A stretch of DNA of 64,000 nt from Agelaius tricolor (GCA_023055355.1 JALJCS010000034.1:5780001-5844000), one strand, 5' to 3'. Positions 22,904 to 36,891 are shown, counted from the first letter of the stretch. Notes: a model not told the origin generated them from the letters alone. Made by a program: numbers and translations.

Positions 22904-25092
22904 GGTAAAAATTGCCCTCAGCACAGGGCAATTCCTCCAAGTCTGAAGACATGGCTAAGGGTCAGGTTTAGAGGAGTTTCAGCTGGAATGGGAAGCTAAG
23001 CACTAGATGGAGAGTTTAGACTTAAAACTATGTCAAGAAGTGCATTTGCATGGTGCTCCACCCACACTAATAAATCCTTCACAATTCAGGTCCAGCTCTT
23101 TGAAAGTTGTCTGGAACTTTCACCCATTTCTTTGAATTGATGAAAATGAAAAGCTTTTAAACTGAGTTGCTTCTTCAGCTTCCAGTGGGGAGGATGCAAC
23201 ACAGCTCAGCAGTCAGTTAAGCTTAATCAACATTAAACATCCTTTCTAAAAGAAGTAGCTCCTTACAATTTTATGTGACTAGATGCTCTTAGATTCATCT
23301 GTATTTTGTTCCAAGAAATGTTCACTGTTTCTTTGAATACTTGATTCAGTATTTTCTAAAAGCTGACTACATGAGAAGAAAACCACTTTGATTCTGAAAT
23401 ACTATCACAGAAGTATGCTACCAGGATACTGAAAAACACCCAAGTGCTACGACAGAAACCCTCATGTGCTTTTTATCCTCTTAAAGGCCTCAGGTGGACT
23501 TCAGCTCTCATGATACATGATGGCCTCCAGGCTTTTCCCGTTTGTGTGTTCCTCACCAAAACCTTCAGCAGTCAGTGATCTGCTATTTATGAGTCCCTCA
23601 CCTGCCCTCTGATAAACTGGGGGTGCCACAAGTCCCTGGGAAGCTCAGCAGACACAAAGAACAGGGCTGATAGGTCAGAAATACCATGCACTTGTGAGGA
23701 CAGCTGTAGCTTTTCTGAGATAGCTCTTTTACAGGGAAAAGCATTCTCCAAGCCATCCTATTCAGATGCCCTAGAAAACCATTAAAAAACTGGAAACATT
23801 CTTACAGACAGTGGGAACTAAAGCTAGGCAGAGTTTCTAAGCATGCACATGTCTTTTTCAAGCAATTGACATCTTCTTCCACAATCCTCAGTTTTATTTA
23901 TTTCCAAACCTTCTCTTCCATCTCTTCCCTCCTGCATGATCTATATGCTATGTTAAACAGTCATCCCTAGCACATTTTTTGCTTCCCCTTTCAGTTCCAG
24001 TTAATGCTGCCAATGCTTTTTGTGTATTCCTAATCTCTGTTTTTGTCATGCATCTTGCATTCATACAGATGCTTTCAAATACTTATCAATCCTCTTCACC
24101 CTCCACAACAATACTAGTTCCTATTCCTATTTCACAAACATTCTCTCTTGATAATTTTTCCTTTCTTTTTTCCTCCTTTGGACACAGAGTGCCAGTTTCA
24201 GTGCTGAATCCCAGTTTTTCTGGGACAGATTCCTTCCCTTTCCTTTTGCTTTGTTTTTACCCCTCAACATTTATTTTTGTGCCAGAGCCAGAGGTTCTTC
24301 ATCAAGACCTACCTCCTGAGACAGTTTAATGCATAAGTGCTTCTTTTCTTTTCTTGCAATGCTGTGCGCCCTGTGAAATATTCATTAAATAAGCTTAAGC
24401 AACTGTTGCATTAATTGCCTCTGCAAACTATTTTGAAACACTTCAGGTTTTAATCTCCCTCATGTCCATGATACCAAGTTTTCCTTGTGTCACTAGAAGT
24501 GTTCCTGGAAAAAAATGTTTCTGTTACTCTTTTTCAACATTAATTCAGGAGTAAAGCTATATTTTGGATTGGAACAAGTCCAGTACTGTTATTTTTGATG
24601 ATGGACAACACTTTCTTCCTCTGGGAGATAAAAAGGTCAAATTATAACAAGCTGTTTTGCCTTGCTGCTTCAGGCTGCCTCTGGTCCAAAAGATGAAATC
24701 ATAACAAAACAAATGCCTCAACTAACTAAATAATCAAGCACATCACTACTTAGAGAGAGGAGTAGAAAGCTGCAGGGTTGAAGAATCAGAAGGCTTGCAA
24801 AAATTAGCCTGTGTACATATGGCAATGAGTCTTCTTGAAGTTTCCCTGTCTGTTTAAAAGAGAAGCAACAAGTCAGTGCTCCAGACAAACAAAACCTGAT
24901 GCACAAAACACACTGCAGACACCCATTTGGAGGTACTTATGGGAAAAGACAGAATTGTCATGAACAGGCAAGGAAAACACCACAGAGAGAAAGTTCATAC
25001 AGGCTGTGAGATTTCACCTTTTCAGGAACTCGTAACTGTCAACCTCTTTTCCCTCTTCTCAAATCTTTCAGTGGAGGCAACATTTGACTCTG

Positions 25093-25111
25093 GAGAGAGA
25101 GAGAGAGAGAG
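25093..25111. repeat. (GA)n microsatellite
   Basis: About nine uninterrupted GA units. Confidence 0.95.
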
Positions 25112-27240
25112 CCATGGGAAACACAGCTGATAAACCTAAAGGAAAGCCATTGCATTGTTACACAGGAGAAAGAGGATGAGATGAGAAAGGCACAGTTGCC
25201 CAACAATGCCAACAGTGCAGCTCAATTGCATTTTGCTAACAGAGGACTAGAGTTGAGTATGACATATTTGGTGAGTGCTCAGAGTCCAAATAAAGTGTTG
25301 AAATAACATTTTATAACAGTTATAACACAAAATTAAGAAATTTGCATAGAATTTGAGAATGAAAGGGCATATCCCAAACACCACTCACTGTGATATATCT
25401 AGTCAAATTTGAAACTATAATTGAAACATTTTGTGCTACCAAATACAAGAAGGAATATCACTACAACTGGCACAGATGTCATGGATGTATCCCATAGAAT
25501 TCCTAGTGAAACAACTGTGAATGTTGACAGGAGAGGCATGGTCTTCAGAGGGCCCCATGACCACCCTAAGCAGAATTTCTTTCTCTACTTATCTGATCCA
25601 ACAAGGCCCTTCTTAGGCTTTTACATGTTTTAAGAGAATTAAAATCCAACTATCATCCTTGGAGATGAAGTTGAATACATGAATAGTAGCTTCCACCCCC
25701 CTATGCTCAAAAAATTCCTCTTTATCAGCTGGTCTGAATTAGCAAGTCAAAAGAATTACAGCATATGAACAGGGCAGGGGAGAGCTGCTAAACCTGACAC
25801 AGCCAAAAATAGACTTTTGGAGGCCAAAAGCATATCACAAGCCTGATATTAGAAGATGAAGTTCCTGAAGGTCTGTGTCTGAAGTATAGGACCTGGAATC
25901 ACTCACCAGTCCCAGATGTATCCTGACTCCACTCTGCCCAGGATCCATGTCAGGATGAAGGTTGAGCACATGCCACCTGCCAGACAACATGATTTCCAAG
26001 GGAAAAACAATTAACAAACCTTGCCTCCAGACTTCATACAGATCAGATTTACTGCTCCACCTAGACAGAGTCTTTGAGTTCTCTTAATAATAGCCAGTTA
26101 ATTAAATCAGCACAGAGCCCTTTCACTGTTGTTAACCAGCCCAGACTGCTAGCACAGTCTCATTTTCCAACATGAGCAAACCCATGTCCCGGCTCCTGGA
26201 TGCCCTGAAATAAGAAAGATCCTGAGAGTCTATAATTAACATTTTATCTCAGTTACACTTGCATGAGTCTGGAGTAAATTCAAGGAGGAAAATGGAGATA
26301 TTTCTGATTCCAAGCCATATAATTCAGGTGAGGGTCTGACCACCCAATATGTCTGCAAACTCTCATGCCCACTTAGGCATGAGCCACGTTCATTTAGGCA
26401 GCCAGCTTGCACCTGGCTGGTTTATAATTTCTACCATTTCCTTTTTCCCCTGTCAAATCTTCCTACCCTCAATAGATGCAATTCATGTTCTTTTGATGGA
26501 TGGCAAAGAGTAGGTTAAATTCTTGTCCCAGTTTTGTGTGTATAGAGTTGTTAAGCATCAGAAAGGAGACTAGCCAAAAAGGCACAGCATATCATCCTGC
26601 AGATCATTAAGTGGAAACGTAATCTGCCCCACTCTAGGTGTCACATCCAAGAAAAGACCACAGAATTAGAGAAGCACAGTGCTCTGAGCATGGGAGTACT
26701 CTGTGTTCCTCTCCCCATGTGCAAGCATCATAGCCAGCAGCCAAGCACAAATCAGCATTTTACACAAAATGTCTCAGAACCTGATAGCAGATCCAAACAG
26801 CAATTCAGCATCACGCACTCTGAAGTGGTCATGTAATTTATATATTATGATAATCTGGTTTTCATCTAACCTGCTAATTCAACTGTTGTTCCGTTTAAAT
26901 AATTGGCAATCTGACTCCCCACCCATGTTGAGGAACATGCACATTGCTCTCTTGCAAGGATACCATTAACCTGGACAAAATGCCATGAAAAAACAACAAA
27001 GATAAATTCCCAAGGAAAAAAAAAAACAGCATTCACTTTCACAGGAGCTTATCTCCCATTATATATCTTAAAATAGGTAAAGTTTTGAACATTTAGAAGG
27101 AGAAATTATTTCTAACACTGTTTGAAAGGATCACTTTCAACACTTTATTGTAAGAAGGGTTTGGGTTTTGTTTTCTGGATTTTGTTTGGTTTTTTAAACA
27201 TATCTAGAGTATATCTATAGCAATGAGCCTCTTTCCTAAA

Positions 27241-27754
27241 AGTCTTATGTACTGTTCTGGTCAGATCCCACCTGGGGCACTGAGTACAATTCTGGTGTCC
27301 CCAACATAAGAAGGACACAGGACTGTTGGAGCAAGTCCAGAGGAGGGCCACAAGGGGGATGAGGACTGGAGCACCTGCCCTGTGAGGACAGGCTAAGAAA
27401 GTTACGGGTGTTCAACCTGAGTGGAGACCTCAGAGAACATTCCAGTATCTGAAGGGGCTGCAGGGAAATGGGAGAGGGACCCTTCATCAGGAGCTTTAGT
27501 GATGGGACAAGGGAGAACGGCTTCAAACTGAGAGAGGGGAAATTTAGGTTAGATATACAGAAGTTGTTTGCTGTGGGGGTGGTGAGGCACTGGAACAGGC
27601 TGTCCAGAGAATTTGCCCCATTCCTGAAGTGTTAAAGCCAGGTTGAGTGGAGCTCTGAGCACCCTGGTTCTGCAGAGGGTGTCCATGGCAGAAAGCTGGA
27701 ATTAGATGATCTTTAAGGTCCCTTCCAACCCAAAGCATTCCTTGATTCTATGAT
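27241..27754 (+). mobile_element. CR1 LINE, 3' end (about 510 bp)
   Basis: This is the longest CR1 copy in the window. It runs from CCCACCTGGGGCACTGAGTA through GGAGGGCCACAAGG, GGCACTGGAACAGGCTGTCC and AGGTCCCTTCCAACCC, and ends TTGATTCTATGAT, the normal CR1 3' terminal repeat. It covers the end of ORF2, downstream of the reverse-transcriptase domain, and the 3' UTR. It is 5'-truncated and carries indels, so ORF2 is broken; antisense frames here (27145-27738) are shadows. It shares no overlap with a gene. Confidence 0.95.
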
Positions 27755-30700
27755 AATCAGTCTAGCAGTGGCTATGGAACATCTACAGGGCACTTTCCAA
27801 TCAGCCACAATAAAGACAACCAGGATCACAAGGCCACAAAACACTGCTAGAGACATTTCTTCTGTCAAACATTCCCTGGCCTGGCTCTGCAAGGCAGTAT
27901 CCAGCCTTGTCTTAAAACACTGCAGGTGAGGCTGCAGCATGCAATCAGCAGGGCTTTCAGCTTGGAGAGTCATTTACACAGAGGGGACACAGCCCCTTCC
28001 ACTTTTACAGCATTTCACACAGTCAGCAAGTACAAGGCAGTGAAGAAGCCCATCCACAAAATGCTACTAAGCATTCTTACCCTAATTACAAAGTTTGTGG
28101 GGTTCCTTTCAGTTTGGCACTTCAGTTTGGAGTGGTCAGCCACCCTCACAGTATTACAAGTAGCATGAAGAAGCTGCTGTCCCTTTCAACACATGAACTA
28201 GAGGGTACAAATTGCAATTAAAAGGCATACTCACACCATTCTCCACTTCTCTTCTTCTGTACCAGAGCACAGTTATTCTATGTTGGTCCTCACCAAGAGA
28301 TGCACTGCCATGAAAGAAAGGAAGAGAAGTTAGCAATGACAAGTTCCCCATTTAACTATTATATTAAGAACATGTAAAAATTCATATGTTGCAGGAAATT
28401 AGGTACTCAGTTTAATAGGCAAGAACATTGAATATGCCTGTTGTACTTTTTCTTTATGTATTTATTTTTTTTTAATTGGAAGATTAATGGTATAAAAAGA
28501 GAAATAAATTGGATCTTATTCCAGAAAAAAAAATGCAGCCTGGATTTCCTAAGTGTTATTCAGCACAGTGCTATTTTCACAGCTCATTTCAAATTTTACA
28601 AATGGCCTTTTTCATTACAAATTTTCAGGCCAATTCTGTTAAATATAATAACTGAAAAGTTTCCATAGACTCACAAATTTTAAGTTTAAGTTTTTCTTTG
28701 CCTCATCAAAATTTTCTCTTTTCCCCTTGTTTCCTTTCCACCACATAATTTAAACCAATGGGTGGAAGTTCTACTCCTAAATAAATCTTTTTTCCCCTAT
28801 TGATTACATTGCCACGTACATTTTCTATATAGTGGAGATATTCACATTTTAGATGGGTTTGTGAGGTTTGTCTTTAACTTAGATGTTGCTTTCTTCAGCC
28901 TTCTCATCATTTTAGGCTTCCTCTCAAGACTTAGATCTCAATATGAGCCAATCTGACTCTTCAGGACTTTCAGATGCAAGTAGTGAAGCACATTTGCCCA
29001 AGTCATAGAAGACTGAAAAGAGGACAGCACAAGGAGCTGTGTTTTGTTAATCATTTTAGCAGGACTTCAGCTAAACTTGGAACTTACTTGAGGAAAGCCT
29101 TAAACTCAAGGGTGGTAGGTACACACAAATTGCACTGGTGTGGAAAGTAGCTCCTCACTTGACAAAGAAAGTAGAAAATACTTTCAGTACAGGAGTTGGG
29201 TGCCAACATTGAAAATATTTCACTCCTGAAGCAGCCAGGCTGCTATGTTTGGGCACAGATGGAAATCCTTTATCATGCTCCTTTGTAAATGCATGTCAGT
29301 GGGATCTGGGTGTGGAGAGTGTAGATTAGGCAATGGGGGGACACTGTGTTGACCTGCCTGAGCTGCCAGTGCCAGTTGTCAAAAATAACAAAGAGCCTTC
29401 CCCGAGGAGTTTTCTGACATGAAAACTGCAAGAACTTGGGGGCTCGTGGACTGAGACTGAGCTGAGATTGCCATGGAAAGCATTATGAAACCCAAGTGCC
29501 AAGCCTGCAGGAACACCATGGGCTTTGATGTCTCCTGGGCACTGTCATTTAGGGTCTAGCATAGCCTGAGTGCTTTTGGCTTGCTTTTCATGATGGTCCC
29601 CAACTGTTCTGTAGCCTTTCCATGCGGACTTCAACTTCCAATGCCCTCATGGTTTATCTTGCACTGATTTCAAGCCCTCAAAATCCACCAGATGTGAATA
29701 CTGACAAACAAACCCATTTATCTTGGGAAGATGAACCAAAAGCAAACATGAAAATAACCCTGCATGTTGGCTAAAAGTTCCCTCTGGCATCCCTCTTTGG
29801 AAATAAGAAATGCAAGACAGAAATTCTCCTTTCTTATTCTTACAAGCTAAGCTAATTTTCCTCAGTCACATAGAAAGAAGTTGAACAGGCTATCAGTATA
29901 GCTTAATAACACTGTCAACTCTTTGCTTTCTGCTGAAGCAGTTGGCATGAAAAACTGGTTCATTCTTATCACAGGATCTTGTTTGCTTTCCCCTCTGCAA
30001 CATTAAAGTTTGTTACTGTGGGATTATGTCAAATAACCACATATTATTTCTTAGTCCCTCAATTCCAAGCCCTCCACATCCTCTGGCTGGGCTTGGTCCT
30101 GAACCACAGCTGACAATTTCTGTAGAGCTGTTAAGGCACTCATCTTTTTCACTCAGCTCCTGTTCTCCTATTCCCTGAGCAAAAAGTCAGTGCCCAAGAG
30201 CTTAAATTCCTGCTCTGTGCTCACCTGCAAGATTCCAAGAGAAAAAGGACAAACAGTACTTGTTCTACCAACCACCACGCACTGCAACTATGTCATTAAT
30301 AGGATTTGTTAAGGTTGGAGAGAATAACCAAAACAACCTATAATTTCCCTGACAGCTCCAGCTGAAGGGCAAATTTCTTCTGCCTGTTCTGCACTGTGGA
30401 GCTTTAATTGTATATTCTATTCCCAGAGGGCTAAATTATACTCTCAGTTACAACCATGATATAATTAAAGTTAATGGAGTTGCTCAGGTCTAATTGAGGG
30501 CGTAGTTTATTGCAGCAAATGTTACATTACAATAAATCATTGAGAAGGATTCCAAGATTTATATATCACTCAGTTTCCAGAAATCTAAGTTAAAAGTCTT
30601 TAAATAAAGCTCCACTGTAGTGGATAATTGTCCTCACCAAAAAAATCAATGGCTATACAGTAAGCAGATAAACACTGAGTAGCACATTCATCACTTCTAT

Positions 30701-31730
30701 CAGATTCTATAACTGTCCTATTTTTTGGTAGTTTGTTTGGGTTTGGGCCGTGATTTTTTGGGTGATTTCTTTGTTTGCGTGGTTGGGATTTTTTAATGCA
30801 TTTTAAATTGTTATCATGGAAAGAATTATTTTGTTATAATGGAAAGAATCCTATTTACAAACAGATATCTGATAAAGAAACAGTGCCACAAACATACCTG
30901 CTGTGCACTACAGAAACAGACGTTAATTCTTGCCTGTATGTGCACACACAGCAGAGAGAAAGGGCTTGTCCTCATCTCAAACATGTCACTGAGCAGCCAG
31001 CAAAGGCCTCATTCCAACACCTGTGGACAGAACCAACACAACTGAGTTTTTTCCCAGCTAGCTTGGGTGCCAGTAACAGTAAAACCGGGACAAATTTGCC
31101 CATTTTAAAGCCATCCTTTGGGTAAAATGTGCCTTTACATTCCAGTATTAGCTGCATGAGCTTTGCTAGTATTCCCACAGTGCCCGGAGCAAACCCAGTG
31201 CTTTATGTCTCTATCCTGCTATTACACCTTTCAAAGTAGAGTGGATAAGATCTGGAACATGCAAAGTGAAAAGTTTTCATGTTAAATTGTCACACCAGTT
31301 TCGTCTGCATGAACCTGACCGAAAATCTTTATCACCTTGTTCTTACAAATAATCCCTTATCTCTACCACAATTCTACTGATCTGCCATTGTTACACCTTC
31401 AATCCATCAGAGGCTCATTAATCTAAACCACCATTAATATAAAAACTCTGTGCTTCAAACATTGACAGATAATGCTGAGATTCGAGTCCTCAAATGTGGT
31501 TATTCAAATTAACTCAACATTAAAATTAGCTGCTCGCATTCTTAAAATTATGAAAGATTTGGAAAAGATAACAGGGTATTTTTAGTGTTCAGATTTTATA
31601 GCCAATGCCCAGAAAAGCCTCTCTCTTTCATTTAATTTTGCCTTATATTAACTTTTTGCTTCACGCTGCAATTTAACACCTTTAGAGACAGAACACTTGA
31701 TTTCCAGGTCTGAAGTAGCTGGAAACGCTT

Positions 31731-31749
31731 TGTGTGTGTGTGTGTGTGT
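31731..31749. repeat. (TG)n microsatellite
   Basis: About nine uninterrupted TG units. Confidence 0.95.
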
Positions 31750-32524
31750 AGCTGTGAGATGTCTTTGTTCTCTTTATCTTAAATTCTCTTTTTGTGTTTC
31801 TGGTTTGCACAAGCTGTTTCAGGAACTGCTGTTGTCAAAAATCACTTTCTCTCCTCTTGGTGTTACCACAGGGAGTCTGGGGAGCCGAAACCTTGTCCCC
31901 AGCTATTAAATAACTCTTCTTTCTTTAGTTCACCATTTTTACTCTGTAAGCATTGCTTAACCACACTGGAGTTTTTACAATACAGGCCTGAATGGATGAA
32001 TTATTAACTTTTTTTCCTTTTTTGTGGGGAGCAACACAAAGCATCGGCTTTTAAAAGTTAAACAAGGATTATCTCCTGTGACTGCGAGTGATAATTGTGC
32101 CATTAGCAGTCGTTTATCCCAAGTTTATCCAGTGCCTAAGGGTCTCCAGATTTCAAGCTCTGGCTCACTTGAACTCTTCTGTTTTATTGCCTGAAGCCAG
32201 GGAAAAAGCAGGTCAGGATGAAGGTGAGCCTCTTAAAAGCTCCACTCCGGCTCAGGTCCCTGTGCATCCCCTCCTGAAAGGAGGAGGAGCACAAAATATT
32301 TGAGGATCCTTTCAGCAGGGATCTCTCCTCAGGTAGTCTGCTGGCCAGCAAATTGGAAAACATATCACGTCTACTTATGTTTTTCCCCTGATATTTTGTA
32401 CTGCCTCACACCACTGCATCTTTTGAAGATTTCTTATTTTAAGTAGAGCCAGCAGTTGGAGACTGCCTGTCTGGTTCTACCACCACTGAGCAAGCTTTCA
32501 GTCCTCAAAGGTATTTCAGATTAG

Positions 32525-32539
32525 TCTCTCTCTCTCTCC

Positions 32540-32579
<40 letters not shown>

Positions 32580-32600
32580 GTGTGTGTGTCTATGTATATG
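32525..32600. repeat. compound (TC)n(TA)n(TG)n microsatellite
   Basis: TC repeats pass into a long TA run, a CA interruption, more TA, then TG repeats. All are alternating pyrimidine-purine tracts except the TC part, so the segment melts easily and is likely to vary in length. Confidence 0.95.
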
Positions 32601-32733
32601 GAAAAATATAAATAGACAAATGAAAACGTATATAACCAAATAAACTGAGACATGACTTATTTAAAAGTTACGCTTTTACACTGTTTATGTCAGAGTTGAT
32701 TCTTTTATACTTCAATTCTTTCTTTCTTTCCAG

Positions 32734-33110
32734 GTCTAGACTACCACAGAATTATGTGCCACTTGCCTTCAAGTTCTTCACTGCTGGGGTTTGGTCAGCT
32801 TTGCACAGATCAGAAGTGACTTTCCAGAATTCCCTGCCAGCTTTCTTTGGTCTTAAGAAAAAATCGATTTGTGCAGCTGCAATTATATCCTTGTTGGTAA
32901 CAACAAAAAGCACAATTAGTTTGTTTCAGGAAAGGAATATACTTACTTTTTCCTGACAGGATAAAGTAAATGACCATTCTGTTTGGCTGGATCCCTATCT
33001 GTCTTGGAATGGATAAAAACGGATATCTATAATAGATAGCATATAATAATTATATAATATAGAATATGGAATAGAACATCTAGAATAAATGATGATAATA
33101 ATAAAAATAG
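32734..33110 (+). other. possible terminal exon, weak support
   Basis: TTCTTTCTTTCTTTCCAG (ending 32733) is a near-ideal splice acceptor on the plus strand. After it one frame stays open for 74 codons to a stop at 32954-32956. AATAAA follows at 33084-33089. Acceptor, open frame, stop and poly(A) signal in order would suit a 3'-terminal exon. The peptide (starting Ser-Arg-Leu-Pro-Gln) is not recognised, the poly(A) signal sits in an AT-rich patch where it is cheap, and no upstream exon is identified. Confidence 0.18.
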
Positions 33111-33118
33111 ATATAAAG
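33017..33118. repeat. AT-rich low-complexity patch
   Basis: The patch is composed almost entirely of ATA, GATA and AAT motifs. Confidence 0.85.
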
Positions 33119-35308
33119 AGTTATAAACCCAACAGGGTCATCAGTTGCACAGGAGTAGCCTACATCCTTCTGGAACTGCAGACACACCAAGAGTGGCCCT
33201 GCACAAATGGTTAAGCACCGGCCCAAGTCAACAGCTGAATCACATGGCCAGTCAGAAGACTGTGCTGGCAAGAAAAGGAAGAGGAATTCAAGTGTCTGGC
33301 CATGGAAGGAAAAGAGCCAGCAGCAGCTGCTAAAGCCAAAAATCAATGGGCTGCTCAGGGATGCAGCATCAGGGCTGGCATGAGCTAGACCTGCTCCACC
33401 GTAAATGAATGGCTCTGCTGGGAGCTTTGTCAGCTACTGTCCATCAATGGCTCCAGCAGCTCCCATTGCCCTCAGCACAGAGTCTGCATCTTCTGTGGCT
33501 TCTGATCACACAAAGGTTTTGGTATGAGACTCAGGAAGAAGGAGAGTTAGGCTAACCCCAAACTAACATCCAAATACCATGCACATCTTGCAGCATATGT
33601 CTTCCACACTCGATGGAATGAGGGAAATCAGATATTCCTGTGTTTAGATTATTTCAGGCAAAAGCATCTCTTGGGAAGATTTAGCCCTCTTCCACTCTCT
33701 AATATCAACCACACAGTGATCATGACAGCAATCTTTATCTGAATACTTTTAGCAGCTGTTTCCACAAGCCAGTTTGGGAAATGGAAAAGCATCTTTTAAA
33801 CTCAATGTTTATTTCAACACTTTTTTTTAGGGGCCATCTTCATCACAAGTCAGTGCTTCAGTGAACTTTACTGAAGATCGGCATGAAGCTTAAAATATAA
33901 ATACATGGAAATATTCCTGATGGTCATTAAATTCAATTAACTTAATTGGAGCTGTGGGTTTAGCACACAACCATACAAGAGGTATGAAAAATTAAAGGTA
34001 TAGAAGATCATCAGCTGCAGGTGTGCATGCCATTATACAGCATTTTTTAGGAGAAACACATGGCATGAAGTTACTACAGACACACTGATTACTGGCCAAT
34101 GCACATTTGATTCATATTTTCTGGAGAGGTAATAAGCAATAATAATACATTTAAATGGATTATAATGGGCTTGAGAGATCATATATGGCTTTAGAAATGT
34201 TTCAAAGTGCTGCCTGCCACTCCTACAGGCAGGAAGAAATTATCTGCCTTATTTATTTTTTTTAGCAACCATCTATTTACCCAGGATTGTATCAGACTGT
34301 TGCTGTAATGTCTAGCCATTTTCCAGGGAAATTATGTGTGAGCTTGCCTTTTTTTTTAACCTCTGAACATTTTTGAGCTTTTCACTGTCTTACAACCAAA
34401 AGAGCACTTAGTCTAAGGGTGCTTGAAAGGACTATCAAGGGAAAGCTACTCTGAATAATTGGATTCTTGCATTGAGTGTTTAGAGTGGCACATGTGCTGG
34501 TCACTCTTATTTTTTCTGGCAGCAAGCTCCACAGCCTCAGCCCAGCTCCTGCGAACATTTTGTTTCCTGTGGTTACGAGACTTTTCCTATGTTGTTGACA
34601 GCTTCATTTTTTCAGAGAAGCAAAGCTGTAGCATGAGGTCATCTTGGTTCATTTGCTATCCCACAAAAAAAGAGACTGGGAAGAGCTAGTGTACTACAGG
34701 CAGTATTGGTGTACCTTAGAGCATACTTAGGCTCATAATGTGTGGCATATTATGATATATAAAAAATGTGTTTATTCATTTCTCAGGAGAAAAAAATATA
34801 AAGCATTGATTTATAACTACAGAATTAATACCCAGCATATTATGTGATCATTCTTTCCAGTTTTATGCAACATAACAGGCAGCAAAATCAAATTCAGTTT
34901 GGATGAAAAGTCATACAATGAATATACTAAAATGCATCTCTCATCTTTATTCTAAGGCATGGTGTCACATAGCTTAAAACAACACTCTCAGGAAATTATT
35001 TATCTTTTTCCAAAATTCTTTATCTTTTAATTTTGTTTATGCAAGACCTGCCTTGTACAGACAGTACAAGTACAGTATCATCCAGGCTTCCTGCTAAAGC
35101 TCTTACTCACCATAGAAATTGGAGAAATTGTTCATTACTCTTGTTATTATTATTGTCACTGGCAGTGTGGGAGAGTTTCCCACAAGCAGATGCTCCTCCC
35201 TTTCCTCTGCTGTGCTCCTGAGCCTTTCCACTTTGACTGAAATACAAAAATGGGGCAAGACAAAGGTGCAAGGCACAGGAAAGCATTCCAAAATTCTTAG
35301 ACTGGGAC

Positions 35309-35726
35309 TGTGGTGTTTGGGAGGTCCCCAGGATGAGGAGAGAGATGAGAATCTGACTCCTTGTTCTCAGAAGGCAGATTTATTATTTCATGATATTCTT
35401 TTATATTAAAGAATGCTATAATAAAACTATACCAAAGAAAGAGAAAGGATACATCAGAAAGCTTAACAAGAATGAATAATAAAAACTCATGACTGACCCA
35501 GAGAGTCCAACACAACTGGCTGTGATTGGTCATTGATTAAAAACAATTCACATGGAACCAATCAAACATTCACCTGTTGGCAAACAATGTCCAGACCACA
35601 TTCCAAAGCAGCAAACACAGGAGCAGCAATAAAATAATTATTGTTTTCATTCCTTTCTGAGGCTTCTCAGCCTCCCAGGAGAAAATCCTGGACAAAGAGG
35701 ATTTTTCCGAAAGTATCATGGTGACA
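35309..35726 (-). mobile_element. solo LTR, passerine-type ERV (418 bp), copy A
   Basis: TG at 35309 and CA at 35726 are flanked by a perfect 6-bp target duplication, TGGGAC (35303-35308 and 35727-35732). Read on the minus strand it starts TGTCACCATGATACTTTC and includes CAGGATTTTCTCCTGGGAGG, GATTGGTTCCATGTGAATTG and the AATAAA signal (35379-35384). It aligns along its whole length with the copy at 47265-47664. No internal region remains. The family is one I associate with passerine genomes; the exact name is not certain. Confidence 0.92.
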
Positions 35727-35924
35727 TGGGACAAATTCCTAAGCTCACGGTATCAATGAGATTTAACCCTGTCAGTTTCCCCAGCCATCCACAGGGTCTG
35801 CTGTATCCAAATTCCCACCTCAATACCTACAGTTTAACAGAGCATTTAAGGCACGGTGGAGTTAAGGGAAGGGCTGAGCCCATTCCCACGAATGGATTCA
35901 TTGGCTCCTCTTTCCCATAATCAG

Positions 35925-36000
35925 AGAATCATAGAATATCCTGAGCTGGAATGGACCCATGAGGATCATCAAGCCCAGCTCCTGGCTGTACAGGGAGAGG
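35925..36000 (-). mobile_element. CR1 LINE, short 3'-end fragment
   Basis: GAGAATCATAGAATATCCTG, AGCTGGAATGGACCCATGAGGATCATCAAGCCCAGCTCCTGGC is the reverse-complemented tail of a CR1 subfamily that has ATATCCTGAG in place of ATGGTTTGGG. It starts about 200 bp from LTR copy A and is unrelated to it. Confidence 0.85.
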
Positions 36001-36891
36001 GATGTTCTTTTCTGTGGCACTCTGTTCCCAGGGTCCCAGCTGAGCTTCCCAAGTTCAAGCTGAGCAGCCAAAATGAGTGTGGGTGAGGTGAGGCTGCACA
36101 GTTCATAGCATCCTACCAGGCTGCACAGTGCCCTCTCAGCTATCATTTCAATCAAAACTAACTCTTACCAAACATGAATAACTGCCTTGACTATTTAAAC
36201 TGGTAACCTTTTTCTAACATTGCTGCTTATAATTAGATTTCACAGAAAACCAGACTGGTGGGTTTCTCCAAGCCTGACATTTTTATCATGTGAAATATGT
36301 TGGATCAGGTAATCAAAAGGCCTTAAGGTCAGGTAGCATGACTGAATTGCTGTTAGTAATTAAATGTGCAATAAATAAGAGTATCTGCTGTAGCTAGCAA
36401 AGACCGTGTAGGTAGCTTCGTGTTCTGTTTTATAAATCATATTAAAAAAAGTGTAGGGGTTGTTTTATATTAAACATGGTGGTTATATGTGCCAAAGATT
36501 TATTAGTCCAGTCTGTCTTATGGTGAGTGGCTGCAGTCCAGATTCATGTGGTAGAATAATAAAAAATTTTTAAATGGCTCTAGAAGTTGATGGACCAAGA
36601 TGGAGTTAGTTACTCCATTGGCTGCCTGTGATGTCATAGCCACGGCTGCAGCCCCATATATATTTACAAGAGGTTTATTCCCCTTAATTTCCACCTATCT
36701 CATAATAACAATCAGACACTCAAAAGCAGACTGTTCCTAAGAAATCACTAAATTTTCTTGCTGAATGGAGTGTCTCAGCCCCATCTACTTCTCCCTGAAC
36801 TCAGGGTCTGCAGCTGTGCCCCTGAATTTCTCTGTTCCTCAGGGCTGATCAGTCTTTGCCTCCACACTTTGCTGGAAAGGAACAGCTGTAT

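Larger units (their letters stand above)
20860..27240. other. unique sequence, no gene recognised
   Basis: No gene is recognised. The segment holds an A/C-rich simple repeat (22611-22648), a small AT-rich duplication with an inverted repeat (22798-22903), a pyrimidine-rich stretch (about 23860-24330) and a GA microsatellite (25093-25111). The 116-codon frame at 23979-24329 is made by the pyrimidine bias, which yields Phe, Leu and Ser codons. I do not call it a gene. Confidence 0.55.
27755..35300. other. unique sequence, no gene recognised
   Basis: No gene is recognised. The segment contains a TG microsatellite, a compound TC/TA/TG microsatellite, an AT-rich patch (33017-33118) and a possible 3'-terminal exon (32734 onward). 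Elsewhere I see nothing but short chance frames. Confidence 0.5.

Noticed and set aside
23979..24329. 116-codon frame with hydrophobic stretches that looks like a membrane protein
   Set aside because: The strand is strongly pyrimidine-rich here, which by itself produces Phe, Leu, Ser and Pro codons. No other gene signal was found.
29435..29460. TGGGGGCTCGT, identical to the first 11 bases of the proline-tRNA primer-binding site of many retroviruses
   Set aside because: The match ends after 11 bases, there is no LTR end or CA dinucleotide directly before it, and no retroviral sequence follows. An 11-base match is not rare enough in 64 kb.
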